Shown: positions 1 to 7,507, numbered from the stretch's first letter. The stretch is DNA of 14,189 bases from Firmicutes bacterium UBA1426 (GCA_002329675.1 DCUA01000128.1:603-14791); one strand, 5' to 3'. The notes: generated from the letters alone by a model not told the origin. Numbers and translations are program-made.

Positions 1-426
1 CCGCGCATCGCCCACAGTCGTGAGCATTTTGATAAGATCATCGCTCTTCACGATTCCCCCAGCAATTCACTCTGCCTGTGCACCGGGTCGCTGGGTTCCA
101 ATCCGAACAACGACATTCCGGAAATTATTCGCCATTTTGGGGAGAAAGGACGGATCAGCTGCCTGCATATCCGCAACATAAAGCACCTTGGCCACAGGCA
201 TTTCCGCGAATCCAGTCATCTATCCTCCGATGGGGACCTGGATATGTACGCTATCGTCAAAGCGGTATACGAGACCTGTCCTGATTCATATGTCCGGCCG
301 GATCACGGACGGATGATCTGGGACGAGGTGGGTCGCCCCGGTTACGGGCTTTATGACCGCGCTTTGGGTGCGACTTATCTGAATGGTTTGTGGGAGGCAA
401 TTGAGAAGTCCTCTAATGAAAGGTAG
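1..426 (+). CDS. uxuA: Mannonate dehydratase, C-terminal part (gene starts before the window)
   Basis: Frame 1 is open from the first base to the TAG at 424-426, giving the last 141 residues of a longer protein; no start lies in the window. Motifs seen are [23 protein letters not shown] and VRPDHGR, which are typical of D-mannonate dehydratase. The Cys, His and Asp in these blocks are, in this family, the region that holds the catalytic divalent metal. The enzyme removes water from D-mannonate to give 2-keto-3-deoxygluconate in the cytoplasm. The gene for the preceding step (fructuronate reductase) starts 7 nt downstream, and kinase and aldolase genes for the following steps come next, which supports the call. 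Full family length is about 350-400 residues, so roughly 60% of the gene is missing to the left. Confidence 0.93.
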   Translation, partial: PRIAHSREHFDKIIALHDSPSNSLCLCTGSLGSNPNNDIPEIIRHFGEKGRISCLHIRNIKHLGHRHFRESSHLSSDGDLDMYAIVKAVYETCPDSYVRPDHGRMIWDEVGRPGYGLYDRALGATYLNGLWEAIEKSSNER

Positions 427-433
427 TTTTAAC

Positions 434-2044
434 ATGATAATGAATCTGGATAGTCTACTGAATAAGAGGGAGTGGGAGGCGGCCGACGTTAAGCTGCCTC
501 TCTACGACGTCCCTGAAATGATAGATAAAACCAAAGCATCACCAATATGGGTACACTTTGGTGCGGGGAACATCTTCCGGGGCTTTGTGGCCGCCTTACA
601 GCAGAAATTGCTTGACGAAGGCCATGCCGAAAAGGGGATTATTGCCGCAGAGACATTTGATTATGATATCATCGATAAGATTTACGCACCTTATGACAAT
701 CTTACCATGAACGTCATATTGAACTCGGATGCTACAACCTCTTGCGAAATCATAGCTTCTATAGCAGAAGCCCTCAAAGCGGATCCGGACAACATGACCA
801 GCATGGATCGCCTGACCGAAATATTTTCGGATCCGGGATTGCAGATGGTCAGCTTTACCATTACTGAAAAGGGCTATTCGCTCATAGGTCCGGATGGACT
901 TCCTTTACCTGTAGTTAACGCCGATATCGAGAAAGGCCCCGCCCATGCAAGACATGCCATGAGTATCGTTGCAGCGTTACTGAATAAGCGTTATCAGGCA
1001 GGAAAATACCCACTGGCCGTCGTCAGCATGGACAACTGTTCCCACAATGGCGAAAAGCTGCAGCAGAGCATTATAAGAGTTGCAGAAGAATGGCTGTCAA
1101 GAGGATTTGTGGATAAGGGTTTCGTTGACTATCTGAAGGATGAAAGCAAAATCACTTTTCCCTGGAGTATGATCGATAAGATCACGCCACGACCGGCTCA
1201 AGGCGTAGCCGAGATACTTGCAGGTAATGGTGTCGAGAACATGCAACCTATAATAACAGGAAGAAATACCCACATAGCTGCATTCGTCAACGCGGAACGC
1301 GCACAGTATCTGGTAATAGAAGACAAGTTTCCCAATGGTCGGCCCGCTCTGGAAAAGGCGGGAGTCTATATGGCAGACCGCGATATCGTGAATAAGGTGG
1401 AACGCATGAAGGTTACGACCTGCCTGAATCCTCTCCATACCGCCATGAGTGTATACGGTTGTCTGCTTGGTTATAGCTTAATAAGCGACGAAATGAAGGA
1501 TCCTGATATTGTGGCGTTGATCCGTCGTCTTGGATACGTTGAAGGCCTGCCTGTTGTGACGGACCCGGGAATTCTATCTCCAAAGGCTTTCATTGATGAA
1601 GTGATGGAGGAGCGTCTTCCTAATCCGTTTATGCTCGACAGTCCCTGGAGGATCGCTACAGATACTTCACAGAAGGTGGGTATACGTTTCGGTGAGACGA
1701 TAAAAAGTTACCTGGCACAGGATCGTGACATGGATACACTGGTCTCTATCCCGCTTGCAATTGCAGGGTGGCTCAGGTATCTGCTGGCCGTGGATGACAA
1801 AGGAGCCGTCATGGAGGTCTCTCCCGACCCCTTAAGGGAAGACCTGCAGGCAAAGTTGGCGGGTATCGTATGGAACGATCCCTCTACGTACTCCGGGCAG
1901 CTTAGAAATATACTGTCTAATCCTGTGATCTTTGGCTGCGATCTGACACAAACATCTTTGGCCGATAGGATCGAAGAAATGTTTATAGAGGAACTGGCCG
2001 GTCCGGGAGCAATCCGGGCTACATTACGCAAATACCTTTCCTGA
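434..2044 (+). CDS. uxuB: Fructuronate reductase / D-mannonate oxidoreductase (mannitol dehydrogenase family)
   Basis: The product is 536 aa. It interconverts D-fructuronate and D-mannonate with NAD(H), the step before UxuA. The N-terminal dinucleotide-binding motif HFGAGNIFRGF is at residues 41-51. SMDNCSHNGEKL (about 198-209) and MKVTTCLNPLHTAMS (325-339) carry the family's substrate and catalytic residues: N201, K326, N332 and H335. The frame is open back to 383, inside uxuA. The start at 434 is preferred because GAAAGG (418-423) lies 10 nt upstream and the UxuB-like sequence begins there; a second ATG at 440 is also possible. The length suits the longer Firmicutes version of the family. 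It is translationally close to uxuA (7-nt gap). Other polyol dehydrogenases share the fold, but the neighbours make fructuronate reductase by far the likeliest activity. Confidence 0.9.
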   Translation: MIMNLDSLLNKREWEAADVKLPLYDVPEMIDKTKASPIWVHFGAGNIFRGFVAALQQKLLDEGHAEKGIIAAETFDYDIIDKIYAPYDNLTMNVILNSDATTSCEIIASIAEALKADPDNMTSMDRLTEIFSDPGLQMVSFTITEKGYSLIGPDGLPLPVVNADIEKGPAHARHAMSIVAALLNKRYQAGKYPLAVVSMDNCSHNGEKLQQSIIRVAEEWLSRGFVDKGFVDYLKDESKITFPWSMIDKITPRPAQGVAEILAGNGVENMQPIITGRNTHIAAFVNAERAQYLVIEDKFPNGRPALEKAGVYMADRDIVNKVERMKVTTCLNPLHTAMSVYGCLLGYSLISDEMKDPDIVALIRRLGYVEGLPVVTDPGILSPKAFIDEVMEERLPNPFMLDSPWRIATDTSQKVGIRFGETIKSYLAQDRDMDTLVSIPLAIAGWLRYLLAVDDKGAVMEVSPDPLREDLQAKLAGIVWNDPSTYSGQLRNILSNPVIFGCDLTQTSLADRIEEMFIEELAGPGAIRATLRKYLS

Positions 2045-2112
2045 GTCCAATTGCTTCTTTAGTTCCGACATGATAGACTTTTAAGAAAATGGGAAAAACA
2101 CGGAGAGGGAAC

Positions 2113-2790
2113 ATGTTTATAACAGAACGCTTTGCAAACGAATCCAGACGCGATTACGCATTACGTACAATAAAAGACAACATCATACGTCTTGAACTGA
2201 AGCCGGGTAGCCTGGTAAGTGAAAAGGAACTGGCAGATGAGATGGGTTTGTCAAGGGGACCGGTGCGCGAGGCACTTATCGAACTTGCTAAGGTGAAAAT
2301 CGTTGAAGTATACCCGCAGCATGGCAGCATCATAGCACCGGTGGATTATGACCTTATCGATGAGGCCCGCTTTATGCGTGAGACGTTGGAAGTTGCTGTA
2401 GTGGAGCGTTGCTGCAATATGGGATTGCAGCAGGAGAATTTAATAGCATTAGAAGAGAACATAAAGCTCCAGCAGTTCTATCTTGAAAATGACAACAAAA
2501 ACAAACTGCTGGAACTGGATAATGAATTCCATCGCTTACTGTTTTATAACGTTGGCTTAACGCAGGTCTACTCTCTTATGAATAGCATGCTTGTACATTT
2601 TGACCGGGTGCGTGCAATGGCCCTTACTGCAGTAAAGGATATAAAAGTTATCGACGACCACCGTTTAATATTAGATGCACTCATCGAGCGTGATACAGAA
2701 TCCGCCAAAGGGTTAATGCACAAGCATCTGACTCGCTATAAGGTGGATAAGGAAGCAATCAGCAAACACTATCCTGAGTACTTAAAATAG
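2113..2790 (+). CDS. GntR-family transcriptional regulator, FCD (FadR C-terminal) subfamily
   Basis: The product is 225 aa. The winged-helix DNA-binding domain covers about residues 8-77, with the recognition region SEKELADEMGLSRGPVREAL at 36-55. The C-terminal all-helical FCD ligand domain (about 84-215) shows the usual metal/ligand-binding residues: D136 and H140 in DNEFH, H183 in DDHR, and H203/H205 in HKHL. An in-frame ATG at 2089 exists, but the start at 2113 sits just after GGAGAGGGA (2102-2110) and gives the normal family N-terminus. The gene lies inside the hexuronate operon, 68 nt after uxuB and before kdgK, so it most likely represses this operon and responds to a sugar-acid intermediate such as fructuronate, mannonate or KDG. 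The effector and operator are inferred only; no clear operator is visible inside the window. Confidence 0.9.
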   Translation: MFITERFANESRRDYALRTIKDNIIRLELKPGSLVSEKELADEMGLSRGPVREALIELAKVKIVEVYPQHGSIIAPVDYDLIDEARFMRETLEVAVVERCCNMGLQQENLIALEENIKLQQFYLENDNKNKLLELDNEFHRLLFYNVGLTQVYSLMNSMLVHFDRVRAMALTAVKDIKVIDDHRLILDALIERDTESAKGLMHKHLTRYKVDKEAISKHYPEYLK

Positions 2791-2844
2791 TTACAATAAA
2801 TTTTGAATTTTAGTTGTTTGATAAATAATAAAATGGAGGGAGCT

Positions 2845-3867
2845 ATGAATAGAATCATTACGTTAGGTGAAATTATGCTTCGCCTTTCGCCGCCGGGATA
2901 TGAGAGAATTTTACAGACGGAGAGCTTCGATGTCAAGTTTGGCGGTGGGGAGGCAAACGTAGCTGTTTCCCTTGCAAATTACGGAGAATCGGCAGCCTTT
3001 GTCAGTGCAGTGCCCGATAATCTGCTGGGCCAGGCAGCGATCAATTCGCTGAGAAGATACGGGGTGGATACTTCTCTGATCTTGCGCAGCGGAAAGCGCC
3101 TTGGGATTTATTATCTGGAAAAAGGAGCATCACAGCGCCCCAGCAAAGTAGTCTATGACCGCGCAGCTTCTTCCATCAGCGAAGTCAGCGCAGACCAATT
3201 TGACTGGGACAACATTTTCTCAGGTGCAGACTGGCTTCACTTTACAGGTATTACTCCTGCCCTGTCTGATTCTGCTGCCGCCTTGTGCCTGGAAGCAGTG
3301 AAGCAGGCAAAGGCAAAGGGGTTGCAAGTCAGCTGTGATCTGAACTATCGTAAAAATCTGTGGAGCAAGGAAAAAGCAGGACAGGTAATGGAAACCCTCA
3401 TGCCCTATGTGGATCTTTGCATCGCCAATGAAGAGGATGCCGCGGATGTATTCGGGATCAAGGCGAAACACACAGACATACAACAAGGGAGCCTTGATAA
3501 AGAAGGGTATATCGAAGTTGCAAAGGAACTGATCCGTCGATTTGGACTCAAGCGGGTGGCAATCACTCTGAGGGAGAGCTTATCGGCTTCTACAAATAAC
3601 TGGTCCGCCTTGCTTACCGACGGAAAAGAATTTAATTTTGCAAAGAAATATACCATTCAGATCGTTGATAGAGTGGGAGGGGGCGACTCCTTCGGAGCAG
3701 GCCTGATATATGGCCTCCTGAACCTGGATTCCGACCGGGAGGCTCTTGAATTTGCAACGGCTGCGTCCTGCCTCAAGCATACTATCGAAGGAGACTACAA
3801 TCTTGTGTCAGTGAGTGAAGTCACCGCACTGATGAAAGGCGATGGCTCCGGACGCGTGCAAAGATAA
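2845..3867 (+). CDS. kdgK: 2-keto-3-deoxygluconate kinase (PfkB/ribokinase family)
   Basis: The product is 340 aa. It phosphorylates 2-keto-3-deoxygluconate to KDPG with ATP in the cytoplasm. The N-terminal PfkB signature is VKFGGGEANVAVSLANYG (about 30-47). The C-terminal signature is DRVGGGDSFGAG, with catalytic base D281; the common GAGD is GGGD here. The product of UxuA is its substrate, and the next gene encodes the KDPG aldolase, which fixes the substrate assignment within the broad PfkB family. The frame extends upstream to an ATG at 2803, but GGAGGG at 2835-2840, just before the ATG at 2845, and the start NRIITLGEIMLRL decide for 2845. The gap to the regulator gene is 54 nt of AT-rich sequence without a terminator. 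Confidence 0.9.
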   Translation: MNRIITLGEIMLRLSPPGYERILQTESFDVKFGGGEANVAVSLANYGESAAFVSAVPDNLLGQAAINSLRRYGVDTSLILRSGKRLGIYYLEKGASQRPSKVVYDRAASSISEVSADQFDWDNIFSGADWLHFTGITPALSDSAAALCLEAVKQAKAKGLQVSCDLNYRKNLWSKEKAGQVMETLMPYVDLCIANEEDAADVFGIKAKHTDIQQGSLDKEGYIEVAKELIRRFGLKRVAITLRESLSASTNNWSALLTDGKEFNFAKKYTIQIVDRVGGGDSFGAGLIYGLLNLDSDREALEFATAASCLKHTIEGDYNLVSVSEVTALMKGDGSGRVQR

Positions 3868-3888
3868 AACCATCAAGGAGAACACAAT

Positions 3889-4728
3889 ATGTTTACATCC
3901 TATTTCAAAAAATTAGACGGGTATGGCATAATCCCTGTGGTGAAGCTTGATTCGGCAGATTCGGCGGTACCACTGGCAAAAGCCCTGATCGATGGCAGAT
4001 TGCCCATTGCGGAAGTCACTTTCCGGACGGATGCTGCCGAAGAGTCGATCAAACGTATGAAGGAAGCATTTCCGGAAATACTCCTGGGTGCCGGAACCGT
4101 AAGCAGCCCGGACCAGGTGAAGCGCGCAGTTGCCGCCGGGGCAGAGTTTATTGTTTCGCCGGGGTTTAATGAGAAAGTTGTGCAATACTGCGTCGACAAC
4201 AAGATCCCCGTTCTTCCCGGTTGCAGCACTCCTTCCGATATTGAGAAGGCGCTTTCTTTCGGGCTCACTACAGTGAAGTTTTTCCCGGCGGAAGTTATGG
4301 GAGGGCTGAAAGCTATCAAGGCCATGGCAGCACCCTATGTGAATGTATACTTTATTCCAACCGGTGGAATCAACGAATCAAACCTGATGGAATATTTGAA
4401 ATTCAAAAGGATCATTGCTTGCGGAGGGAGCTGGATGGTGCCCGATAATTTGATTCGCTCCGGAAAATTTGACGAGATCAAAGGACTGACCGAAGCGGCA
4501 GTGAAAAAAAGTCTGGGACTGAATCTTGGAGACGCAGGGGTCAATGCAGAGGGAGAACGTCAGGTTACCCTGGAGACCCGCAGCGTTGAAAGCGCTCGTA
4601 GGTATTTCGAACAACTGGGTTTCCGGTTTGATGAGTCCACCGCGAAGAAGGATGAAAGCGGAAGCGTACAGGCAATTCGTTTTGCGGACAAATTCGGTGG
4701 TTTTACCGTTTTATTAAAGAATAACTAA
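3889..4728 (+). CDS. eda: KDPG / KHG aldolase with an unusual C-terminal extension
   Basis: The product is 279 aa. It cleaves 2-keto-3-deoxy-6-phosphogluconate to pyruvate and glyceraldehyde-3-phosphate, ending the hexuronate route. The TIM-barrel domain covers about residues 1-210. The general base lies in AEVTFRT (E42), the Schiff-base lysine in TTVKFFPAE (K130), and the phosphate-site loops in IPTGGIN and CGGSWMV. AAGGAG (3875-3880) lies 8 nt before the ATG. Plain KDPG aldolases are about 205-215 residues, so about 65 residues are extra. The tail contains ESARRYFEQLGFRFDES and later GGFTVLL, which looks like one beta-alpha-beta-beta module of a VOC (glyoxalase-like) domain. Longer Firmicutes aldolases with a fuller VOC tail are known to me from memory; here only the second half seems present. 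The tail's role is unknown. Confidence 0.9.
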   Translation: MFTSYFKKLDGYGIIPVVKLDSADSAVPLAKALIDGRLPIAEVTFRTDAAEESIKRMKEAFPEILLGAGTVSSPDQVKRAVAAGAEFIVSPGFNEKVVQYCVDNKIPVLPGCSTPSDIEKALSFGLTTVKFFPAEVMGGLKAIKAMAAPYVNVYFIPTGGINESNLMEYLKFKRIIACGGSWMVPDNLIRSGKFDEIKGLTEAAVKKSLGLNLGDAGVNAEGERQVTLETRSVESARRYFEQLGFRFDESTAKKDESGSVQAIRFADKFGGFTVLLKNN

Positions 4729-4736
4729 ATATAATT

Positions 4737-4764
4737 AGTGGCAGGGGGATGTCCCCCTGCCACT
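4737..4764. terminator. Rho-independent terminator hairpin shared by eda and the convergent agmatinase gene
   Basis: This is a perfect inverted repeat: AGTGGCAGGGGGA at 4737-4749, a TG at the centre, and TCCCCCTGCCACT at 4752-4764. It makes a 13-bp GC-rich stem. It lies 8 nt after the eda stop and 5 nt before the end of the opposite-strand gene. Only a short TTT follows on the + strand, and an AT-rich run (TAATTATATTT) follows on the - strand, so termination in both directions is plausible but the U-tracts are modest. Confidence 0.8.
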
Positions 4765-4769
4765 TTACC

Positions 4770-5690
4770 TTACTTCAGTTTTCCTTGCTTTCTCAAGTAA
4801 TAGCCCCAGCATTCCGTGACAATTTTACGAGCAGCGAAGACAGCCACAAGAGAGTTGTCCAATTTCGGTGCGATTTCCACAATATCCATGCCTATGATCG
4901 GAAGATCAAATAAGCCTCTAAGCAATGTCAGCAGCTCCCTCGGCGTCAGGCCCCCGAACTGAGGAGTGCCGGTTCCCGGTGCATAAGCAGGGTCGAGGCA
5001 GTCAATGTCCAAGGTAATATAGATGTTTTTATATCCTTCAAAATGATCTTTCACCTTGGAAATAACAGCCTCAATGCCAATTTCCGACATATCCTTTGCG
5101 CTTAGACAATTGATGTTATTCTCTCTGATAAACTCTAATTCCTGAGTCTCTACGGATCGTATTCCAAGAAAGAACAAACTCTCTGCTCCGGAAATATTTT
5201 TTAATTCAAGTGCCCTTCTTTCCGTTGAACCGTGTGAAAGAACATCACCGTTCATTTCGCTGCAAAGATCAAAATGTGCATCTATATGAATAATTCCAAA
5301 AGGCTCATCCAAAGCATTGTCTATTCCCCTGTGCACAGGAATAGTCACCGAATGGTCTCCCCCTATCATGACGAAGAACTTTCCGGCCTTTACTGTATCG
5401 TGTGTAATTTTCTCGGCACTGGCAAAGAGTTCATCTCTGCTCTTGCCGGGAACATCCCCTAGATCCACAACGTTGATTCCTTCAAAGCTTTCAAAGGCCT
5501 CTGTCGTCGGAGCAATAGTATAAGTGATTTCCCGTAATGCTTCAGGCCCATCCTTTGCGCCGGCGCGGAAGCTGACACCTCCGTCGTAGGGTATTGAAAA
5601 AACCACAATATCAGCCTCTTCTATTGTCATCCCTGGTTTGTTCTGGCCTGCCCATATTCCCGGGTCTTTTATCAATTCGCTCACTTCCAT
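4770..5690 (-). CDS. speB: Agmatinase / arginase-family ureohydrolase
   Basis: The product is 306 aa, normal for agmatinase. The family hydrolyses a guanidino group to urea; agmatine to putrescine plus urea is the likely reaction. The two-manganese site is intact: GGDHS (110-114, H113), DAHFD (137-141, D137, H139, D141) and DIDCLDPAYAPGTGTPQFGG (228-247, D228, D230). SHGS (152-155) and DIVEIAP (269-275) complete the family pattern. On the - strand AGGAGG (5699-5704) is 8 nt before the ATG. The gene stands alone, convergent with eda, so it is probably unrelated to the hexuronate pathway. Guanidinobutyrase or guanidinopropionase activity cannot be excluded, because substrate preference in this family is hard to read from motifs. 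Confidence 0.88.
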   Translation of the reverse strand: MEVSELIKDPGIWAGQNKPGMTIEEADIVVFSIPYDGGVSFRAGAKDGPEALREITYTIAPTTEAFESFEGINVVDLGDVPGKSRDELFASAEKITHDTVKAGKFFVMIGGDHSVTIPVHRGIDNALDEPFGIIHIDAHFDLCSEMNGDVLSHGSTERRALELKNISGAESLFFLGIRSVETQELEFIRENNINCLSAKDMSEIGIEAVISKVKDHFEGYKNIYITLDIDCLDPAYAPGTGTPQFGGLTPRELLTLLRGLFDLPIIGMDIVEIAPKLDNSLVAVFAARKIVTECWGYYLRKQGKLK

Positions 5691-5706
5691 CTCAGTGCCC
5701 TCCTTT

Positions 5707-5744
5707 TATCTTAATAATATCATAAAAAAGAGATGTTTGAGCTA
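5707..5744 (+). repeat. Direct repeat, upstream copy (relic of a gene leader)
   Basis: These 38 nt match 6242-6279 at 35 positions with no gaps. The downstream copy is the leader of the helical-repeat gene, including its ribosome binding site and the A of its ATG. In this copy the binding site has decayed from AAAGGAG to AAAAGAG, and the start codon position reads TAG instead of ATG. It also sits in the 5' region of the - strand agmatinase gene, right behind its Shine-Dalgarno. Confidence 0.85.
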
Positions 5745-5785
5745 GAGTTGCAGAGGCCAATCCAAGAAAAAATCCGCGCTCCAAA

Positions 5786-5915
5786 TGAGCAAAAAACTGA
5801 GTTGTGTGTGGATTTTAGGAGGGATAACGTCGGAATTCCACATATTACTCACCATTTTGCATAGAAAGTACCGTTTTACAACTTTAGATCCACACATAAC
5901 TCCATATTTTGCTCA
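5786..5915. repeat. Imperfect inverted repeat with 30-nt arms
   Basis: The left arm (5786-5815) and right arm (5886-5915) pair at 25 of 30 positions with no gaps. The best blocks are ATCCACACA / TGTGTGGAT and TTTTGCTCA / TGAGCAAAA. The arms enclose about 70 nt. Shorter matches (AAGAA..TCC against GGA..TTCTT) suggest the pairing may continue outside. It could be a long RNA hairpin, a small non-autonomous mobile element, or a remnant of one. No target-site duplication directly at the arms is visible. Confidence 0.6.
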
Positions 5916-6003
5916 AAAAAATAGGATTCTTCTGCATTCCCAGGATATCCGGTTTTCACATACACTCCCTCAGAACTTCGTTTCAGGGCATGTTAGCTGC
6001 TAA

Positions 6004-6174
6004 TATAGTACACAAATCCAAAATAGAAAGAAGAAGCGAACTATAATCGCCCTTCGAGAGGCCCTTCGGTGGCCATTATAGTTCACAAATCCAGAGCAGG
6101 GTCAAGAAAGAGAACTACAATAAGAGGAAATGTAGTTCATTTCCCCCTCCAATCAATTGAATAAGAACTATTAT
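6004..6174. repeat. Cluster of three GAACTA / TAGTTC palindromic repeat units
   Basis: Unit motifs TAGT(T/A)CACAAATCC and GAACTA(T/C)AAT recur in order. TATAGTACACAAATCC starts at 6004, GAACTATAAT is at 6038-6047, TATAGTTCACAAATCC starts at 6078, GAACTACAAT is at 6112, TGTAGTTCATTTCC starts at 6131, and GAACTATTAT is at 6165. Two perfect stems form: GAACTATAAT with ATTATAGTTC (6075-6084), and GAACTACA with TGTAGTTC (6112-6119 with 6131-6138). The first stem's loop is a 12-nt tandem repeat, GCCCTTCGAGAG then GCCCTTCGGTGG (6049-6072, 9 of 12 identical). Confidence 0.65.
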
Positions 6175-6241
6175 CATTGTTTGAAGGTAACTTCAGTACG
6201 CCCCCCCGCCACATCTTGGTACCAAAAAGCCTGATCTGAAA

Positions 6242-6279
6242 TATCTTAATAGTATCATAAAAAGGAGATGTTTGAACTA
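6242..6279 (+). repeat. Direct repeat, downstream copy with functional ribosome binding site
   Basis: This is the second copy of the 38-nt repeat at 5707-5744, offset by 535 bp. It contains AAAGGAG (6261-6267), placed 11 nt before the ATG at 6279, so this copy serves as the translation signal of the next gene. Confidence 0.85.
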
Positions 6280-7469
6280 TGGCGACAGAAGGCGGCTTCA
6301 ATGAGCAATGCATTACTTTTGGCCAAATGAATTTTATTAACAGCTCCAGATTTACCTGGAGGACTTTGACGACGTGGATCAGAGCGTACCTGATCAGCAG
6401 ATATTTGGGTATCGGCACAAAAGAAGTGCTGTTTTCGCGACTCTACAATGAATTTTCCAGCTACGGGGGAATGACACAATTAATTTTTGGAGAACAGTTT
6501 TCCGAGACTTTTACATGGCTGCTGACCGAGAACACTATAGCGCTGCGGGAGCTGGTGGATGCCCAACTGGATGGGAATTTAGCGGGGATGGAAAGAAATC
6601 TTTTACGCCTGTATAACAACGCAGCGGAGAGAGCCCGTCTGCTTGCAGAATACAATCCTTTCTGGGATGAAACGACATGGAGGGAATTGTTTAACGCTTA
6701 TTTGGACGCAACGATACAAATGGCCAACTCGTTTGCGACGGGAGATTACAGCAGAGATGTTGAAGCGTATGATGAGATCATCGTACTAACAGAGCAAATT
6801 GCCGATTACTATACAACGGGGATCTTTCAGTTTCTAACCTATGACCCACTTTGTACAGAATGTCTGGAATGTGAAGAACTAAGTCCGGAGCAGCGTGCAG
6901 AAATACCCATTATGCTGCGTTGCCTGACGAGAGGTCAGATAGATGCCATTCATGAGATAAGAATGTTTGTGTACGAATTAGTCGGCTGGACCAGGGCTTA
7001 CTTGATTAGCAGATATGCCGGTGCGGGAAATGCGGAAATATTACTGGAACGACTGGACCGGACCGTAAGTGAATTCAGCGGAATGCTGGCATATGTGTTT
7101 GGACAGGAGGCAGCAGATGAGATTGCCCGATTATCTTTTCAGTACGTTGATCTGATGACATCGATGATCTCAGCGCAGATTGAAGGAGATGCGGAAGCGG
7201 CCAACGAGGCCACAAGGCTTTTGTATGAAAATGCGGCTGAAACCACATCGCTTTTAGCGGGGCTGAATCCCTTCTGGGATGAGAGGGTGTTACGGAACAT
7301 TATAAATACTTATATACAGGATACGATAGAAGAGTCCACTACATTTTTGATCGGGGATTATGATAGAAATATAAACGTTTTCGCACAGCTTCTAAGGCGT
7401 ACAGAGACCACAGGTAATTTTCTGGCGCTGGGGTTGTACCGCTATATTGTTGAACAGGAAAATTTGTGA
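6279..7469 (+). CDS. Internally duplicated all-helical protein of unknown function
   Basis: The product is 396 aa, with no signal peptide or membrane segment, so probably cytoplasmic. Residues 33-186 and 237-390 are two copies of one unit, aligning without gaps at a constant offset of 204; by eye about one third of positions are identical. Shared blocks are W(I/T)RAYLISRY, GGM/SGM...FG, LYxNAAE, NPFWDE and GDYxR. The pattern recalls, from memory, a single-unit helical family of Bacillus and Clostridium with a WTR...NA.E...NP.W.E signature and no known function. The linker contains CTECLEC (C192, C195, C198) plus C215, a possible metal site. The start follows AAAGGAG with 11-nt spacing; M17 is an alternative without a binding site. 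It precedes the dikinase operon by 102 nt, but that operon has its own promoter. Confidence 0.8.
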   Translation: MATEGGFNEQCITFGQMNFINSSRFTWRTLTTWIRAYLISRYLGIGTKEVLFSRLYNEFSSYGGMTQLIFGEQFSETFTWLLTENTIALRELVDAQLDGNLAGMERNLLRLYNNAAERARLLAEYNPFWDETTWRELFNAYLDATIQMANSFATGDYSRDVEAYDEIIVLTEQIADYYTTGIFQFLTYDPLCTECLECEELSPEQRAEIPIMLRCLTRGQIDAIHEIRMFVYELVGWTRAYLISRYAGAGNAEILLERLDRTVSEFSGMLAYVFGQEAADEIARLSFQYVDLMTSMISAQIEGDAEAANEATRLLYENAAETTSLLAGLNPFWDERVLRNIINTYIQDTIEESTTFLIGDYDRNINVFAQLLRRTETTGNFLALGLYRYIVEQENL

Positions 7470-7495
7470 GCGACTCGGGGCATTATAAAGCTTCG

Positions 7496-7507
7496 CATGA
7501 TGTCATG
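7496..7507. promoter_or_regulatory. Palindrome CATGATGTCATG overlapping the -35 region (possible operator)
   Basis: CATGA (7496-7500) and TCATG (7503-7507) form a perfect dyad around TG. It lies just upstream of the -10 box at 7528-7533 and overlaps the place where a -35 hexamer would be, a normal location for a repressor or activator site. The binding protein is unknown, and a short dyad like this can occur by chance. Confidence 0.35.

Larger units (their letters stand above)
5705..6278. other. Structured gene-free intergenic region
   Basis: About 570 bp separate the divergent agmatinase gene and the helical-repeat gene. I find no convincing coding region. A frame of 72 codons at 5785-6003 has no ribosome binding site and is built largely on an inverted repeat. 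The stretch holds a 38-nt direct repeat at its two ends, a 30-nt imperfect inverted repeat, a cluster of GAACTA/TAGTTC repeats, and small palindromes: TGAAG-GTAA-CTTCA at 6182-6195 and TTGGTACCAA at 6216-6225. A run of seven C lies at 6201-6207. Promoters for both flanking genes must lie here or near its ends, but no hexamer pair is clear enough to call. Confidence 0.7.

Noticed and set aside
383..433. Upstream start for uxuB inside uxuA
   Set aside because: It would add 17 residues coded within uxuA that do not resemble the family. The ATG at 434 has a better-placed binding site.
2803..2831. Possible internal promoter before kdgK (TTGAAT, 17 nt, TAATAA)
   Set aside because: Transcription would begin at or inside the kdgK ribosome binding site, leaving no usable leader. 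AT-rich gaps give such matches by chance.
5785..6003. Open frame of 72 codons on the + strand in the intergenic region
   Set aside because: It has no ribosome binding site, runs across the inverted repeat, and its translation looks like no protein. It is most likely chance.
6201..6207. Run of seven C as a possible phase-variable tract
   Set aside because: It is short, lies in non-coding DNA, and is not at a promoter spacer that I can identify.
7470..7500. Possible terminator after the helical-repeat gene
   Set aside because: No GC-rich stem with a following T-run is present. Only weak 4-bp pairings (GCGA / TCGC) are found.
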